DNA of 64,000 nucleotides from Diphasiastrum complanatum (Eukaryota; Streptophyta; Lycopodiopsida; Lycopodiales; Lycopodiaceae), in contig MU832660.1 in the NCBI GenBank assembly GCA_029204225.1, forward strand, positions 1 through 64,000, in the 5' to 3' direction. Position numbers and translations under genes: made by a program. Positions within the stretch are counted from its first letter, which is position 1; each line of letters starts with the position of its first letter. The notes beneath the pieces were generated by a model, which was given only the letters and a program-made list of their open reading frames with translations, did no database searches and had not been told where the DNA came from. This document shows, piece after piece, positions 1 through 10,080 of this stretch.

Positions 1-288
1 GAGGATGCATGTTGTCTGAATCCACCTCGTCTCGCCAGCAAAATCATCTATTATGAGAGCATCCTACAATAGGAAATATGTTAGCAAAAACACATTCAGT
101 GATTGAAAAATATTCAAATGCAAGGAAGATTAAACACTTACACATTCTTCATCATCAGGAGCAACCCAGATTAGGATGATCAATATAATGACATGTACTG
201 AAGTGGAATCATTAGTGAAGTGCATTAATGATGGACGAGGGAAGGCCCATCTGGGATTGACATGCTGGTGAATTCTTCATCGATGGTC

Positions 289-1113
289 TACCTCTCCCAT
301 CCCTCAGCTATATTTGATAAAGTCTTATTCAGGCATTCTTCACGGTTATACAGACCCTCCTCATCATCAAAATCAACTACCAGCAACAAGGTCATCTGTC
401 TCAAAATCTACAAAGTCTGGAGAATTTGAAAATTGTGCCGGATAATAAACATAGAACCTCGTCCTCATGATAGTCCAAAAATTTACATAAATCCAGCAGT
501 AGTAAAATATACATCGTCATTAATATAATTATACAGCAAATTGAAAGACCATTTTGAATCCTCCATAGATTTGGATTCATCATCAGATGTATTTTGGCCA
601 ATGAAGAATCCCGGAGAACTTCTAGTATTTTACATCAAATGAAGTACTTTCTTTATCAGGAGTGTCGATAAGAAAGTGACTGATATCCTTAATGGCTGAT
701 CTGAACAGAGGAGGGTGCCAAAAGGAGGGTAGCAACAAGACATCATCATCAACTGGGATCTGAACTAATAGAAAAAGTACGAATCCACTCTGATATTCAA
801 CCAATTGACATTTCTTGTTGCAATACGGACACATAGAACTACTTTTGAAAGATCAAACAATTTGGTGAACATTCTATCCAATCTATGTCATAAAGCTGGA
901 AAGAAATGAACAAGATCTGTATAATGCCATGTACTGGAGTGGACCTATGAAGAAAATGGGCTTTCTAAGTATATCTCTGAATCTGACATAATGTTCATAA
1001 AATACGTCAAAATTTGGTTGTGCAGTCATGAAAACATGTAGATATGGCCTGAATAGACTGTGGAAGTAGTCTAGATTTTCAGAAATCCCAAATTCACTCA
1101 GAAATGAACTCAA
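289..1113 (-). pseudogene. Degenerate coding region of unknown family
   Basis: Three open stretches on the minus strand read as protein-like sequence: 883-1113, 622-834 and about 289-385. The second begins MCPYCNKKC, a possible zinc-binding knuckle; the third has an acidic run VVDFDDEEG and ends at a stop. No single frame joins them, and no convincing splice pair was found. Composition (rich in F, Y, L and D) resembles the other decayed transposon-like genes further right, but I do not recognise the family. They may be exons of a decayed mobile-element gene or chance open frames in AT-rich DNA. Confidence 0.25.
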
Positions 1114-1159
1114 GCCTAATTCTCATGAGGATGATGAGGAAGGGCCATGGCAGTAACAT

Positions 1160-1840
1160 AAATATCGCACTTGTGTGCGCAGGAGAACTGAACCAAAACT
1201 AACTATCAAAATGGCGCAGAAGATGGATATGTACGGCAGACAGATACAGAATATCGCACTTGTGCGCAGAAGGTATAGTTGCAAGCAAACGGACAGCAAT
1301 GAGCACGCACAAAAGCGATATGTCTCGAATTTCAAGAACGGAAAAGGTAAAAATTATTAATTCGGTTTTTGTGCCCATTTATACTAAATTTTTGCACGTG
1401 TGGTCAACGGACTTAGGACACGTGTCTACTTTCAATTGGATAGCAGGCGCAGGCACGTGTGAGATGACACCTGCACACATGTGAAATGACACCTGGACAT
1501 GTTCGTGTGTTCATGTCGATTGCTCATAAACACTTGTCGCTCTCGCATTTCGATCGTACAAATCCCACACGTGTAGTGTGACAGGGTGACACATGTCACT
1601 CTCGCATTTGTTCGTACAACTTCCACTCGTGTGACAGGACGGACTTTCGCACGTGCGAACCTGATATAAAATCACAAATTTCGATGATTTTTTTCACTTT
1701 TTTTTTCCTGTCTGCATATCGCATTTGTGTGCGCCCTTCACAATCAAAATTCCTCCTACTACCTTCCATGCGCACAGGTCTGATACGTCTGCCTACATGT
1801 CAACCCATATCGCACTTGTGCGTCTTTCCTCAAATCTAAT
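1160..1840. repeat. Upstream block with repeated ATATCGCAYTTGTG motif and CACGTGT clusters
   Basis: The motif ATATCGCACTTGTG or a one-base variant starts near 1162, 1251, 1716 and 1807; its centre CGCACTTGTGCG is palindromic apart from the middle. Between the copies lie many CACGTGT, CACATGT and GTGTGACA words (about 1395-1660). The block sits directly upstream of the CENH3-like frame. The dense E-box/G-box-like words suggest a promoter or a decayed minisatellite. Function is inferred only. Confidence 0.4.
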
Positions 1841-1984
1841 CGTTCTCTCTGATATTCGGCTCGCATAGGTCCAATATACCGTACATCCTGTCCGTACATA
1901 GCGGTCCTCTGCGAGTTCTTTATCATCCCTCCCTTCTCATCCTATCCTTCATGCACAAGGTCCGCTATCACATAGTTCACGCCC

Positions 1985-2440
1985 ATGGATAGGGGAAAGC
2001 AGACAAGGAGGGACTTCTTCTCTCCTGGCTCATCCTCATCTCCTGCGGTTGCTATCACACCACCTGTTAGACCTAGAATGCGCAACCGCAACAGGTGGCT
2101 CTCTGAGATACGCAAGTATCAGAGGTCAACAACTCTGTTGATCCCAAGAGCTCCATTCTACCGTGCTGTCTGGAACATAACAAGAAATGATCTCGGACAG
2201 CATGTTAGATTCACACCGAGTGCACTTCAGTGCCTTCAGGAGGTTGCTAAGATTATATTAGTATTTTTTTTTTTAGGATTCTTTTTTGCATGCCATCCAT
2301 ACCAGAGGGTTACCATAATGCCCAAGGATTTTTAGCTTCTGATGAGAATGAGGGACAGGTACTATAGGTTACATGTATCTCAGCCTGCTGCTCCTAGACC
2401 AACTCCTATAGATAGGACTAATCTTCCTACGAAGCGTCCC
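1985..2440 (+). pseudogene. CENH3-like histone H3 variant, decayed
   Basis: The frame from ATG 1985 has a short basic tail (MDRGKQTRRDFF) and then a histone H3 fold. Residues about 40-90 align without gaps to the H3 alpha-N/alpha-1/alpha-2 region (SEIRKYQRST, LLIPRAPFYR, RFTPSALQCLQEVAK) except for one extra residue in loop 1. A longer loop 1, the LLIP-APF block and loss of the alpha-1 glutamine are typical of centromeric CENH3 rather than canonical H3. The C-terminal block RVTIMPKDF is followed by TAG where H3 has Gln; the frame then continues LLMRMRDRYYRL. Between alpha-2 and that block, a T12 tract and a second indel shift the frame: the +1 frame there reads DSFLHAIHT, matching EDTNLCAIH of H3. 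So there are at least two compensating frameshifts plus a stop. No intron is visible inside the fold. The family call is firm; CENH3 versus another divergent H3 is less sure. Confidence 0.72.
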
Positions 2441-2441
2441 T

Positions 2442-4316
2442 AGGAACCAGACAGCCCCCAAGCGTGCTCCAAAGAAAGTGAAGCCTAACCCTTCAAATTC
2501 TGTGAAGCCTATCCTAGAATCCATTGTAGATAATGTTGTTGTTGATAATTCTGTAAATATAGCTACCTCTGTTTTGGATACTCCTATAATTGCTGTAGAT
2601 ACTACACATCCACCACCTCCTCCTCCCAATTTTATATATATATAGATCCGGATGATTATCTTAAATTTGAGAAAGACATATCAGATGCTATAGATACAAT
2701 TGGTACTCCTTTTTGTTTTAGACTAGATGAACTTGATTTTAGTATTAATTTTAGAGTTCTAGATTGCCTGAATCTCAAAGACAGACGTGCTTCTATTAGT
2801 GATCCTGTGATAGAGTTTGGGCTTACACTCTTGCAATATGACATTGCAAGAGATTCATCAAATGAGTTGCTGGTGCAGAGTAACTTCCTGCTTCAGGCCT
2901 TCAAGGAGAACAATGACACATTGTCACAGTGTCTGACAAGTGGATTCACACCAACAACAAAGTATATGCTCATACCTTATCATACGAAGTAAGTTATATT
3001 AAATGCTTCTTGCTGTTTTATACATTAACGTTGGCATTGTCAATGAAAATAGTTCTCAGAATTGCAACTAAAGAAATTTCAATCCTATTTTGTAGTGACC
3101 ACTGGAGTTTAAACATAATCTCTATTAAGAGACCTGTAAGCTCAACTTGACAAAGTGGCTTTTTTCACCTTTTTACCGCAAATCTGCTTGGTTAACTGTC
3201 TGGAGACAAATCTCTGACATAAACCTCAAACTCTCTCCATGGCTGGTTGGCAATGTGATTAGCTTCCTTCCTGTCCTTACGACATCCAAAACGGTGTACA
3301 AACAACAAAGAAATCACCATTTATGTATAAAAACCGTAATCCCAAACCCGGTTTCAATTTTCAGCTGGCTTCAAAATTGTCAAATTTTCACCAAATTTTT
3401 CCCTGTCCGATGCTATGCACAGGCTAATAATTCCTCTGCTGAGCTTAGCAAGCCTCTATAAACTAGAAACTATGCACCAGTGCTTCTCTTTCCGTCTTCA
3501 ATCCGTTGTAAACCCCGAACTCTCAGGAGACAGTTCTCTCGAAGCTCTCTTCAACGACGATGCTGTACTGTGTACACTCCCTGTACAGCTCTGATATGAG
3601 CACCAACTACCTATTGGAATGAAAAAATGAGCGGCATTTCCAAATTTCAATCAAGCATACTAACATGGAGATTGGATTGATCGTACATAGTATATAATAT
3701 AATCAAAGATGAGTATTTTGTTTTGCTTCATAGAATCTGGCCATAGTACTTTGATGCAACTGATTACTCTATTATTTTAGAATTTGCTTTGGACAGGAAC
3801 ACAGATCATGCTACACAGTAACACAGACATAAAACACTCTCTACAGCAAGCTCACATAGCAACTGTATTTCTCAAAATGAAATTACACTGTACATATAGT
3901 TGTTCACTCAGGCAACCCATGCATAACCCAGGTTGCCGTTGGCGGGATGCGTGTCCCGTCGACTTGCCTCGTGGCGAGGCCAACTGATCCTTATCCACTG
4001 ATAGGACCCACAGTACAGTAACACAGTGATTCTACTTTAATTCTAACTCATCCTTCAACAAGATGTTGATATTTCTAAGGTAATAAATTCTGTTTATTCT
4101 TATTTTGGAATCATGATTAGTTTTCTATTCTGGTGATGTTATTGGCCATTACTAATACATGAATATTCTATTTTGCAGTTTACACTTCCTGAGTACACAT
4201 CAAGCCAGATGTACAGATTTAGACAAGAAATTATCGTGAGTATACTGGCTAGGGCAAGGCTTCAGCCTCCCGTTATTGATGATGGTGCAAAGGATGATGT
4301 AGTTGTACTAAATTAA
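2442..4316 (+). pseudogene. Ulp1/SENP (C48) cysteine protease-like gene, partial
   Basis: C48 proteases remove SUMO from proteins. Exon A is open from 2645 to 2988. It ends with SISDPVIEFGLTLLQ, which fits the 'ND-x-x-I' substrate-side helix of Ulp1, then KYMLIPYHT. A GTAAGT donor at 2989 and TTTTGTAG acceptor at 3095 define a 107-nt intron. Splicing makes codon AAT and gives NDHWSLNIISI, the catalytic-His (HW) block. Exon B (3096-3135) ends at a GTAAGC donor. A last exon at 4179-4316, after TTTTGCAG, reads FTLPEYTSSQMYRFRQEIIV and resembles the Ulp1 C-terminal helix. The exon(s) with the catalytic Asp and the DCG cysteine were not found between 3136 and 4178. Upstream (2442-2640) a Lys/Pro-rich stretch (KRAPKKVKP) runs toward the H3-like frame but is separated by a (TA)n frameshift. 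Probably a pseudogene, possibly once fused to the H3-like domain. Confidence 0.6.
3911..4006. other. GC-rich cluster of hairpins (possible structured RNA or element end)
   Basis: Three adjacent foldbacks occur in otherwise AT-rich DNA. GGCAACC (3911-3917) pairs with GGTTGCC (3931-3937). GTTG (3938) closes with CAAC (3984) around two inner hairpins, GGGA/TCCC and GCCTCG-TGG-CGAGGC, giving a three-way junction. TCC-TATC/GATA-GGA follows to about 4006. No known RNA family was recognised. It lies inside the gap of the Ulp1-like gene, so it may be part of an inserted element. Confidence 0.4.
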
Positions 4317-4615
4317 GATCAGAAAAAAATATAGATAGCATAGAAAAAAAAGACATGTATAGACTTCATAGAAAAATATACATTGATATATCAAATGTTG
4401 CTCCAGTTTATGAATTTGGGAGCACAAAATACATGTACAGATGCCCAACTTGGGCTTTCATTTATTGAATGAAAGAGTGTATACACAGATTTTTACTAAA
4501 GTTTATTTGAAACTATTGTTCTCCCACAATGGTGATTGTTGTAGGTAGATCTTTGCAGCATATGTGACATGGCAAATATTAGTGAATGTGCAATTGTAAA
4601 TGATGACATTTTCTA

Positions 4616-5859
4616 TTATTTTGTTCTATTTTGAAATGGCAATAAACATAAAGTACTTACGAGTCTTCCGTTGATGATAAATCTAAAATATGTTGGTAGA
4701 TTGGTTTGGAATAGCATGAGCTCTGTTCTGATAAAATCAAGCTTCCAGTGCTCTTCCACCTCAACCATAGTCAAATATTCCTCATTGTAGATAATGCTTA
4801 TCTCCATTTGGTTTGTGTGACCATTTAATTCAAAGTCTTGATCCAGTGGTAGCCATGTACCTTCAATTTTCTTGTATCTCTGGTAGCTAAATGTGAGACT
4901 GAGCATTTGCTTTTCGATGTGATAACGAAAGATCATTGAGGACTTTTTAATCCTGCATTCTATGTCATTATTTGTTTTACTATCCTAGACTTGATCCATG
5001 AGATCTGACAAAGTCTCATCTGATAAATCCTTGCAAACAAATAAAGTTGGTGTCCTACGAACACTAGCACTCGAGAAAAAATCAACAAATGTATGCAATG
5101 AGATAAACCAACTTAGGTGAACAATTTTCGAGCCTATGCTTATCTTCATAGCATTTTTAATATCAATGAGTAGCTTGCATCTCAAGAATTCAAAAACAAT
5201 GTTGTCAGAAGTAGGCCACTCATCACTTTGAAAACTAGGCAATCGAATTGCTTCGAGCTTGCCAAAACCTCCATATGTTTGTGGCGTATATAAAGATTCA
5301 TAAAAATAATACCACAATCTGCAAGTTCCTTTGGACTTCTTTCTCTGTATTGCAGCTTTCCAACATCAGAGTGAATCACGTCTAATATTCCTGCAAGTGA
5401 TTGTGCGGGCTCCCATTCACTTATGCATGATGGATATAAATCTGAAAGAAAGAAAAAAATGTTGAAGCATTTAAATCATAATCTGAAGAGCATCAACAAA
5501 GGAAATCACCTATGATTGCTGTAGAGTGCATATGTTTTGATATACTTACAATTACATTTTTGATGATCATGAGGATTGATATCATGTACTTTGATTTCTG
5601 AATGCATATATACATGTTGCACTAAGACTTTTGATATCGATTGACCTCCCGGGGTATTCTTAAACTTCAAAATTTTTGCTTTCCAATAAGATTTGTAAGT
5701 CATTTTTGTTCTTTTCTTTTGTCAAAAATTGCCCTTTGATGATGAATGCAGCAATACCCATGAGTTCTTCGTATATTTTGTTGGTTTCCAGTTATCAGCT
5801 TCATCTTTCTCATTGTAAAGAATCACAGAATCGATTGTAGATCTGGGTCTCCTTGCCAT
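4616..5859 (-). pseudogene. Decayed gene with BAH-like segment
   Basis: The likely start is ATG 5859-5857 (MARRPRSTIDSVIL). After a frameshift near 5790, readable sequence resumes with IYEELMGIAAFIIKGQF and KSYWKAKILKF, then VLVQHVYMHSEI. A donor GTAAGT at 5549 and acceptor TTTCTTTCAG at 5442 give a 108-nt intron that keeps the frame (CNYLYPSCISEWEP ... LAGILDVIHSDVG). The order 'weakly charged strand, W/Y-rich strand, SE-x-x, YPS, DVIH' resembles bromo-adjacent homology (BAH) domains, which read chromatin. Past 5320 the reading shifts again (YYFYESLYTPQTYGGFG to 4985). A further open stretch, 4616-4936, may be the 3-prime exon. BAH assignment is by pattern only. At least two frameshifts indicate decay. 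Confidence 0.35.
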
Positions 5860-5869
5860 TGCTATTTCC

Positions 5870-6277
5870 AAAGCTTGGGCGCCAAAAATCTCTCTGATAT
5901 GTTACTTAATTTTAATTTTTCGTATTACATTTAATCTAATGTGAATGCCAACATAGTCACAGTTACTGCGTATACCATATTTTATGTAACTGTACATACT
6001 ATATTTCTATAACTGTAACTAGTATAGTTAGAAATTTTCATTATACTAACCAGCATAATAAAGTTAATTTAACTTGAGGTATTGACGTCGGACAGATTAG
6101 CACGTGTCGTTTAGGAAGAAGAAACCAATGGGATACGTCCATGCTGCCCGGACACAAATTTCAAAGTTTTTTATTTTTTAGTTAATTTGAACTACGTTAC
6201 ATAGATTTCAAATTTGTGGATTTTGATTGGGCCTAGTGACGGTTGAAACTAAAGAAAAAAAATAAAAGTATCTTTAC
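5870..6277. promoter_or_regulatory. Intergenic spacer with ACGT-core and CCAAT words
   Basis: AT-rich spacer between the divergent minus-strand BAH-like gene and the plus-strand remnants. Around 6083-6140 it holds TTGACGTCGG, GCACGTGTCG and CCAAT within 60 bp, words common in plant promoters (bZIP/ABRE and CCAAT-binding sites). No TATA box could be assigned with confidence. Confidence 0.25.
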
Positions 6278-6306
6278 AAAGGGTCTTTTTGATATTGAGA
6301 ACTCCT
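6278..6306 (+). repeat. 29-bp terminal repeat of DNA-transposon-like family (copy A, left end)
   Basis: The 29 bases beginning AAAGGGTCTTTTTGATATT are identical, in inverted orientation, to 42785-42813. Related ends lie at about 39812-39843 (core GAACTCCTCTAATGAG) and 42971-43018 (GGGGTCGTTTTAT ... TTCCTCTAATGG). The GGGTC-(T/G)TTTT start resembles the ends of many plant cut-and-paste transposons. No target duplication could be shown for copy A, and its right end was not found. Confidence 0.5.
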
Positions 6307-6429
6307 CTAATGATTATGAATATCTGATTGTGATTGTGAATAAATAGATTACCTCAAGCAGACTTGGAAGCTTAGCATGTAGTGCAAGGCTTATAATGAT
6401 CTTGAAAGTGAAAAATATTTCGATAAAAA

Positions 6430-7111
6430 TGGCAATTGAAAATCTAGCAAGGAGGCATTGAAGGCCATAATTGAAAAATCGAAAGCCTATGAAGAAGCTT
6501 TGCCAACTGAGGAGGAATTTTTGAAATTCCAAAAAAAATATCCTCCAAGGACTCAGTATATCCCCTCAAGTAGTGTAGAGGCCATTGGAGGACATGACAT
6601 TAGCATAACAAACGTCGTTGAATTCGATGATCATGATCTAGTAAGTAGACATTATATTGGTTTTCATATTGTGTAGTTTTCTTTTTTTAATCAAATGTTG
6701 AAGTTTGAGACATGGAGGCCTTCGAGGTGTATCACACATGGGGAAAATGATGTATCTCTTTCTCATTAATTAAAAAACTTTCAAAATAATGAGATTTGTA
6801 TATGTCATTCATCTTTTAATTTATATGCTGCCACTGTGATCATTATCAACTAGTTTAGGAGGCCATACTTACTCCAGAGGAACATATAAAATAGTTTTTG
6901 TGATTAGGCATTTGGTCATTCGAATCTTGGATTATACTCCCAATGGTACTACAAAAAGATCATTTGCAATGGCCCTTTTCAGGTTACATAGATATGAGCA
7001 AAAGGAAAAATGTAGAATTTCTAGATCCATATGAAAGGAGATTATTCCTTCATGACAATACCCTCTGGTTGAATCTTGAAGAGGATGATGATGAAAGATT
7101 ATTGTTATAGT
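6430..7111 (+). pseudogene. Plus-strand gene remnant, unknown product
   Basis: Two coding-like stretches share the plus strand just inside the terminal repeat. The first (about 6448-6640) reads KAIIEKSKAYEEALPTEEEF and ends at VEFDDHDL beside a consensus donor GTAAGTAG. The second (about 6990-7111) reads MSKRKNVEFLDPYERRLFL and ends in an acidic tail before TAG. The predicted product is charged, mainly helical, with an acidic C-terminus. It is convergent with the minus-strand gene at 7130-9420. No homology was recognised. It may be a second gene of the same mobile element, since it lies between the terminal repeat and the putative transposase. Confidence 0.3.
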
Positions 7112-7129
7112 ACAAGGATTTCTCTTTTG

Positions 7130-9420
7130 TTATGAATTTGAATGCCTTACGAAAGATCGTAACATTTGGCGAGTTTTTAGCTTGATATCTAAATTGTGTA
7201 CTTCTATAAGCCACTGAAAAAGTTGAACTAAATATTTATTTTTTGAATTGTGTCCACCATGATTTGTAGCTCTATGAAATACTCCTCTTGCTTGCCAGTG
7301 TGATTTTTCCATGCCTTGTGATGACCAGATACTTAAGCTCCCATATTCCTTTGCAAAATAAGTTGCATGATGAAGAAAGATGTGCTGCAAACAAGAGTTG
7401 AAATATCTAACGTCAGTAGAAATAAATATAATCATGAATGAGATAAGTACCATATAATGAAATAAATTAGTACCATGTAATGTGTAACGTGATCTTTTCC
7501 CCAACAATCTCATATAGATTTTACAAATGTGGAGCAATGATTTTGCAGAGTAGTCATATTTTCTGATGATAAGTTTTCCTTCCTGATAACACCTATGAGT
7601 GTGTCGAAGTTCTTCTACACTTGTGCCTTTTCCATTCGATTACTTCCTTCCAGTACTCGTGTGGATGAAACAATTTCTTTCCAAATTATATATCTGACAC
7701 TAGATTCTTTGCATGTGTGATTAGATAAGAATCTTCTTGCTTTAGCACCTCCAATTGGTGGCTTATTAGGAACATTGTTTTTTTTTTTTTTTTTTCAGGA
7801 GAGTTTGTCACTTTTTTCAATGGTGACATTCCCTTTATGTAGTCTTGCCTTTGAAGGAACTTCTTCCAACCTCTAAATAGTTGCTTTAGCCATTATAGAC
7901 TCCGGTTTTGTATTCCATGCAAGGAGAATATGCAGATAAATAAGTTTTTCAATAATATGAACCTCAACATGCAATGTGCATATGTGAACATGTTTTAATG
8001 GAATTGGCATCACACTTTTCATATTTGGATCTTCTACTTTTCGTGTTGGGCCAGTGTTTTACGCCGTCCCAAATTCATATTGTAGCAGTCATTCATGCAA
8101 TAAAGACATGGATGCTTTGATGTTGCCCCATGAGAGATACATACATTTCAATGTGTTCAAATCGCCTGCAAGGTGCCATTGAATCTGAAAACTTCCATGG
8201 TTTTCAACTGTAAGTTTTTCACCCTACAAATGTCTCTTTATAATCTCACCATAATTTGTACGTGAAAATATCCATGAAAGTATTTTATGGTCCTCTTTCA
8301 AGACTTGTAGAGAAGCAAGTAATGCATGACATCTTAATAAAAAAAGACAATGTATTCAATGTTAATAATGATACTTAAAAAAAAAATTAAAAATTGAAAA
8401 GTATACATGGAATGCAGCCAACCACCATATGCAATTTTCCGATTGAACACTAAATGTTCGATCATCGGTATCTGAAATTTAGAATCAAATAATATATATT
8501 AGAACATTTTCAATTTCAAGAAAAATATTATTGCAATCGTTGTAATTGAGCTCACCACATTTTGATTTGTAAAAATCAATTATATGGAGTGGTTGGCCAA
8601 CTACTTTGAACATTCCGTCATTATAATAATTTCTTGCTAATCTTACCCGATATGGACGAGGAAGATAAGTTTTCTGCACCATCACTTGAGAAAAGGTTTC
8701 TTTCAACTATTCTAAAAAAAGTAAAATAAGCATTTCTACTAATTTTCGAAACATCACATGCACCTTGTATCACATTTGCATCCAAGTAAGTTTAAACCTT
8801 ATTCAAAATAGTCTCTGCAAAAAAAAAATTCATTTTTTCAAACCGAGCATTTTTCATCATTGCATTTGCTGACTATCTGGGTAAAACATGACTTAAAGAT
8901 TCTCCAATGCATGAAGGATCTGTTAAATAGTTCTTTGCCACTAAACATGATCTGAATTGATAATGCATATTATCAAATGCAAATTAAACTTAAATGACAA
9001 ATATAAATCAAATAAACAGTTTATAAGAAAACATACTTAAATGCTTGAATCCTTTTTTTTGTATTGCCGCTATGTGTAGATAAGTCATCAATATTTTGTT
9101 TCGGTATTCTCTTTCTTTTCCTTTTCATCATTGCCTTTTTGATAACTTGTATATCAACAACAGATTTTAAATTGTCGGATCACAACTTTTCCATGGATTC
9201 TAACATATTTTGGCTTGAGCCCGAAGACTAGTGACTGTAGCATTCAACTATGATATAAGATGCTTGAGTGCATTGTTTTTAGCACTAATGTGTTGCACAT
9301 AATGAAGCAATTGTTGATTTGCACATTGCAAATGTTGATTAGCAAACTGTAATTGCTTAAAGCAACCTTTGACAATGTAATCCGCTATTTCCTTCGCATA
9401 CAAATCTGAGAACATGAGTT
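7130..9420 (-). pseudogene. Degenerate transposase-like gene of an uncharacterised family (copy A)
   Basis: Minus-strand exon-like blocks, in reading order: a helical N-terminus (9420-9230; LYAKEIADYIVKGCFKQLQF, then one in-frame TAG); a basic block (about 9170-9045; KKAMMKRKRKRIPKQ) ending at a GTATGT donor; 8530-8690 (YRVRLARNYYNDGMFKVVGQ); 8400-8460 (FSVQSENCIWWLA); 8040-8310 (VLKEDHKILSWIF, then GDLNTLKCMYLSWG, then HPCLYCMNDC); 7600-7680 (FHPHEYWKEVIEW); and 7130-7400 (LHHATYFAKEYGSL, SSQGMEKSHWQAR). The order 'GD-LK, C-x-x-C, QGMEKSH' recalls a class of uncharacterised, mobile-looking proteins in several eukaryotes. FSVQSEN and VLKEDH recur in copy B (40.1-40.6 kb), so this is a repeated family. 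Frameshifts and stops show it is dead. Confidence 0.5.
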
Positions 9421-10080
9421 ACAAACTTGAAATCTGGACAAAAATTGGTAGTTGAAATTTTAGAAAAGAGTTCTCCATACACCCACAAATCTATATTCTT
9501 ATAATTATTCATTCTCAATTCTCTAACTATTTCAGCAGCATTCTCTACACTTGCTTCAAACTACAATAAGTCAAACTGAATAGATCTAGTGTACCTTACT
9601 TTTGTAATGTCTATGTCATGCTGAAAAATCGTCCTGCCTCATATTTCACTGTAAGCATACAAAGATTTCAAAAGTGCTCATTGTACTCCCGCTTCAATTT
9701 TTGCAGTGAGCACACCAATATTTACCACGATGTACTCTTAAAGCTCTAGCCCCAAATTTTGAAACAAGTATACAGAGAAGTTATTACATCTCATGCTTAA
9801 CTAACTAATGTTTGAAGTTAACCATAGCAGTTAAATGTCGGGCAAGGCCGGAAACTCAAAAAATGGCAACCAAAAGTTATCGGTTTGCATTCTCTCTCTA
9901 CGTAGTTTCTCTCTAAACTTTTCATCCATAATACAAGAGAACAAGACTCTACCATTTTGGTTCCACACTTGCTCTGTTGTTGGTGTGTGACTAGTTCTAG
10001 CATAACTTTGTGTTTGATGTCTTGCTTTTTAAGTTATAGCTAACTTGGCCCCTAATTTAGCATGTGTGCTTCCTTTCAAG
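9421..10080. other. Spacer without recognised gene
   Basis: AT-rich sequence with no convincing coding region. Short open frames here lack motif content. It may hold the lost right end of the DNA-transposon-like copy A, but no inverted terminal repeat was found. Confidence 0.3.

Noticed and set aside
3147-3461. 104-codon ORF as the missing part of the Ulp1-like protease
   Set aside because: It lacks any Asp or DCG block and is out of step with the exon phases on either side.
4616-4936. Independent complete gene for the 106-codon minus-strand frame
   Set aside because: Better explained as a 3-prime exon or remnant of the BAH-like gene; no family match on its own.
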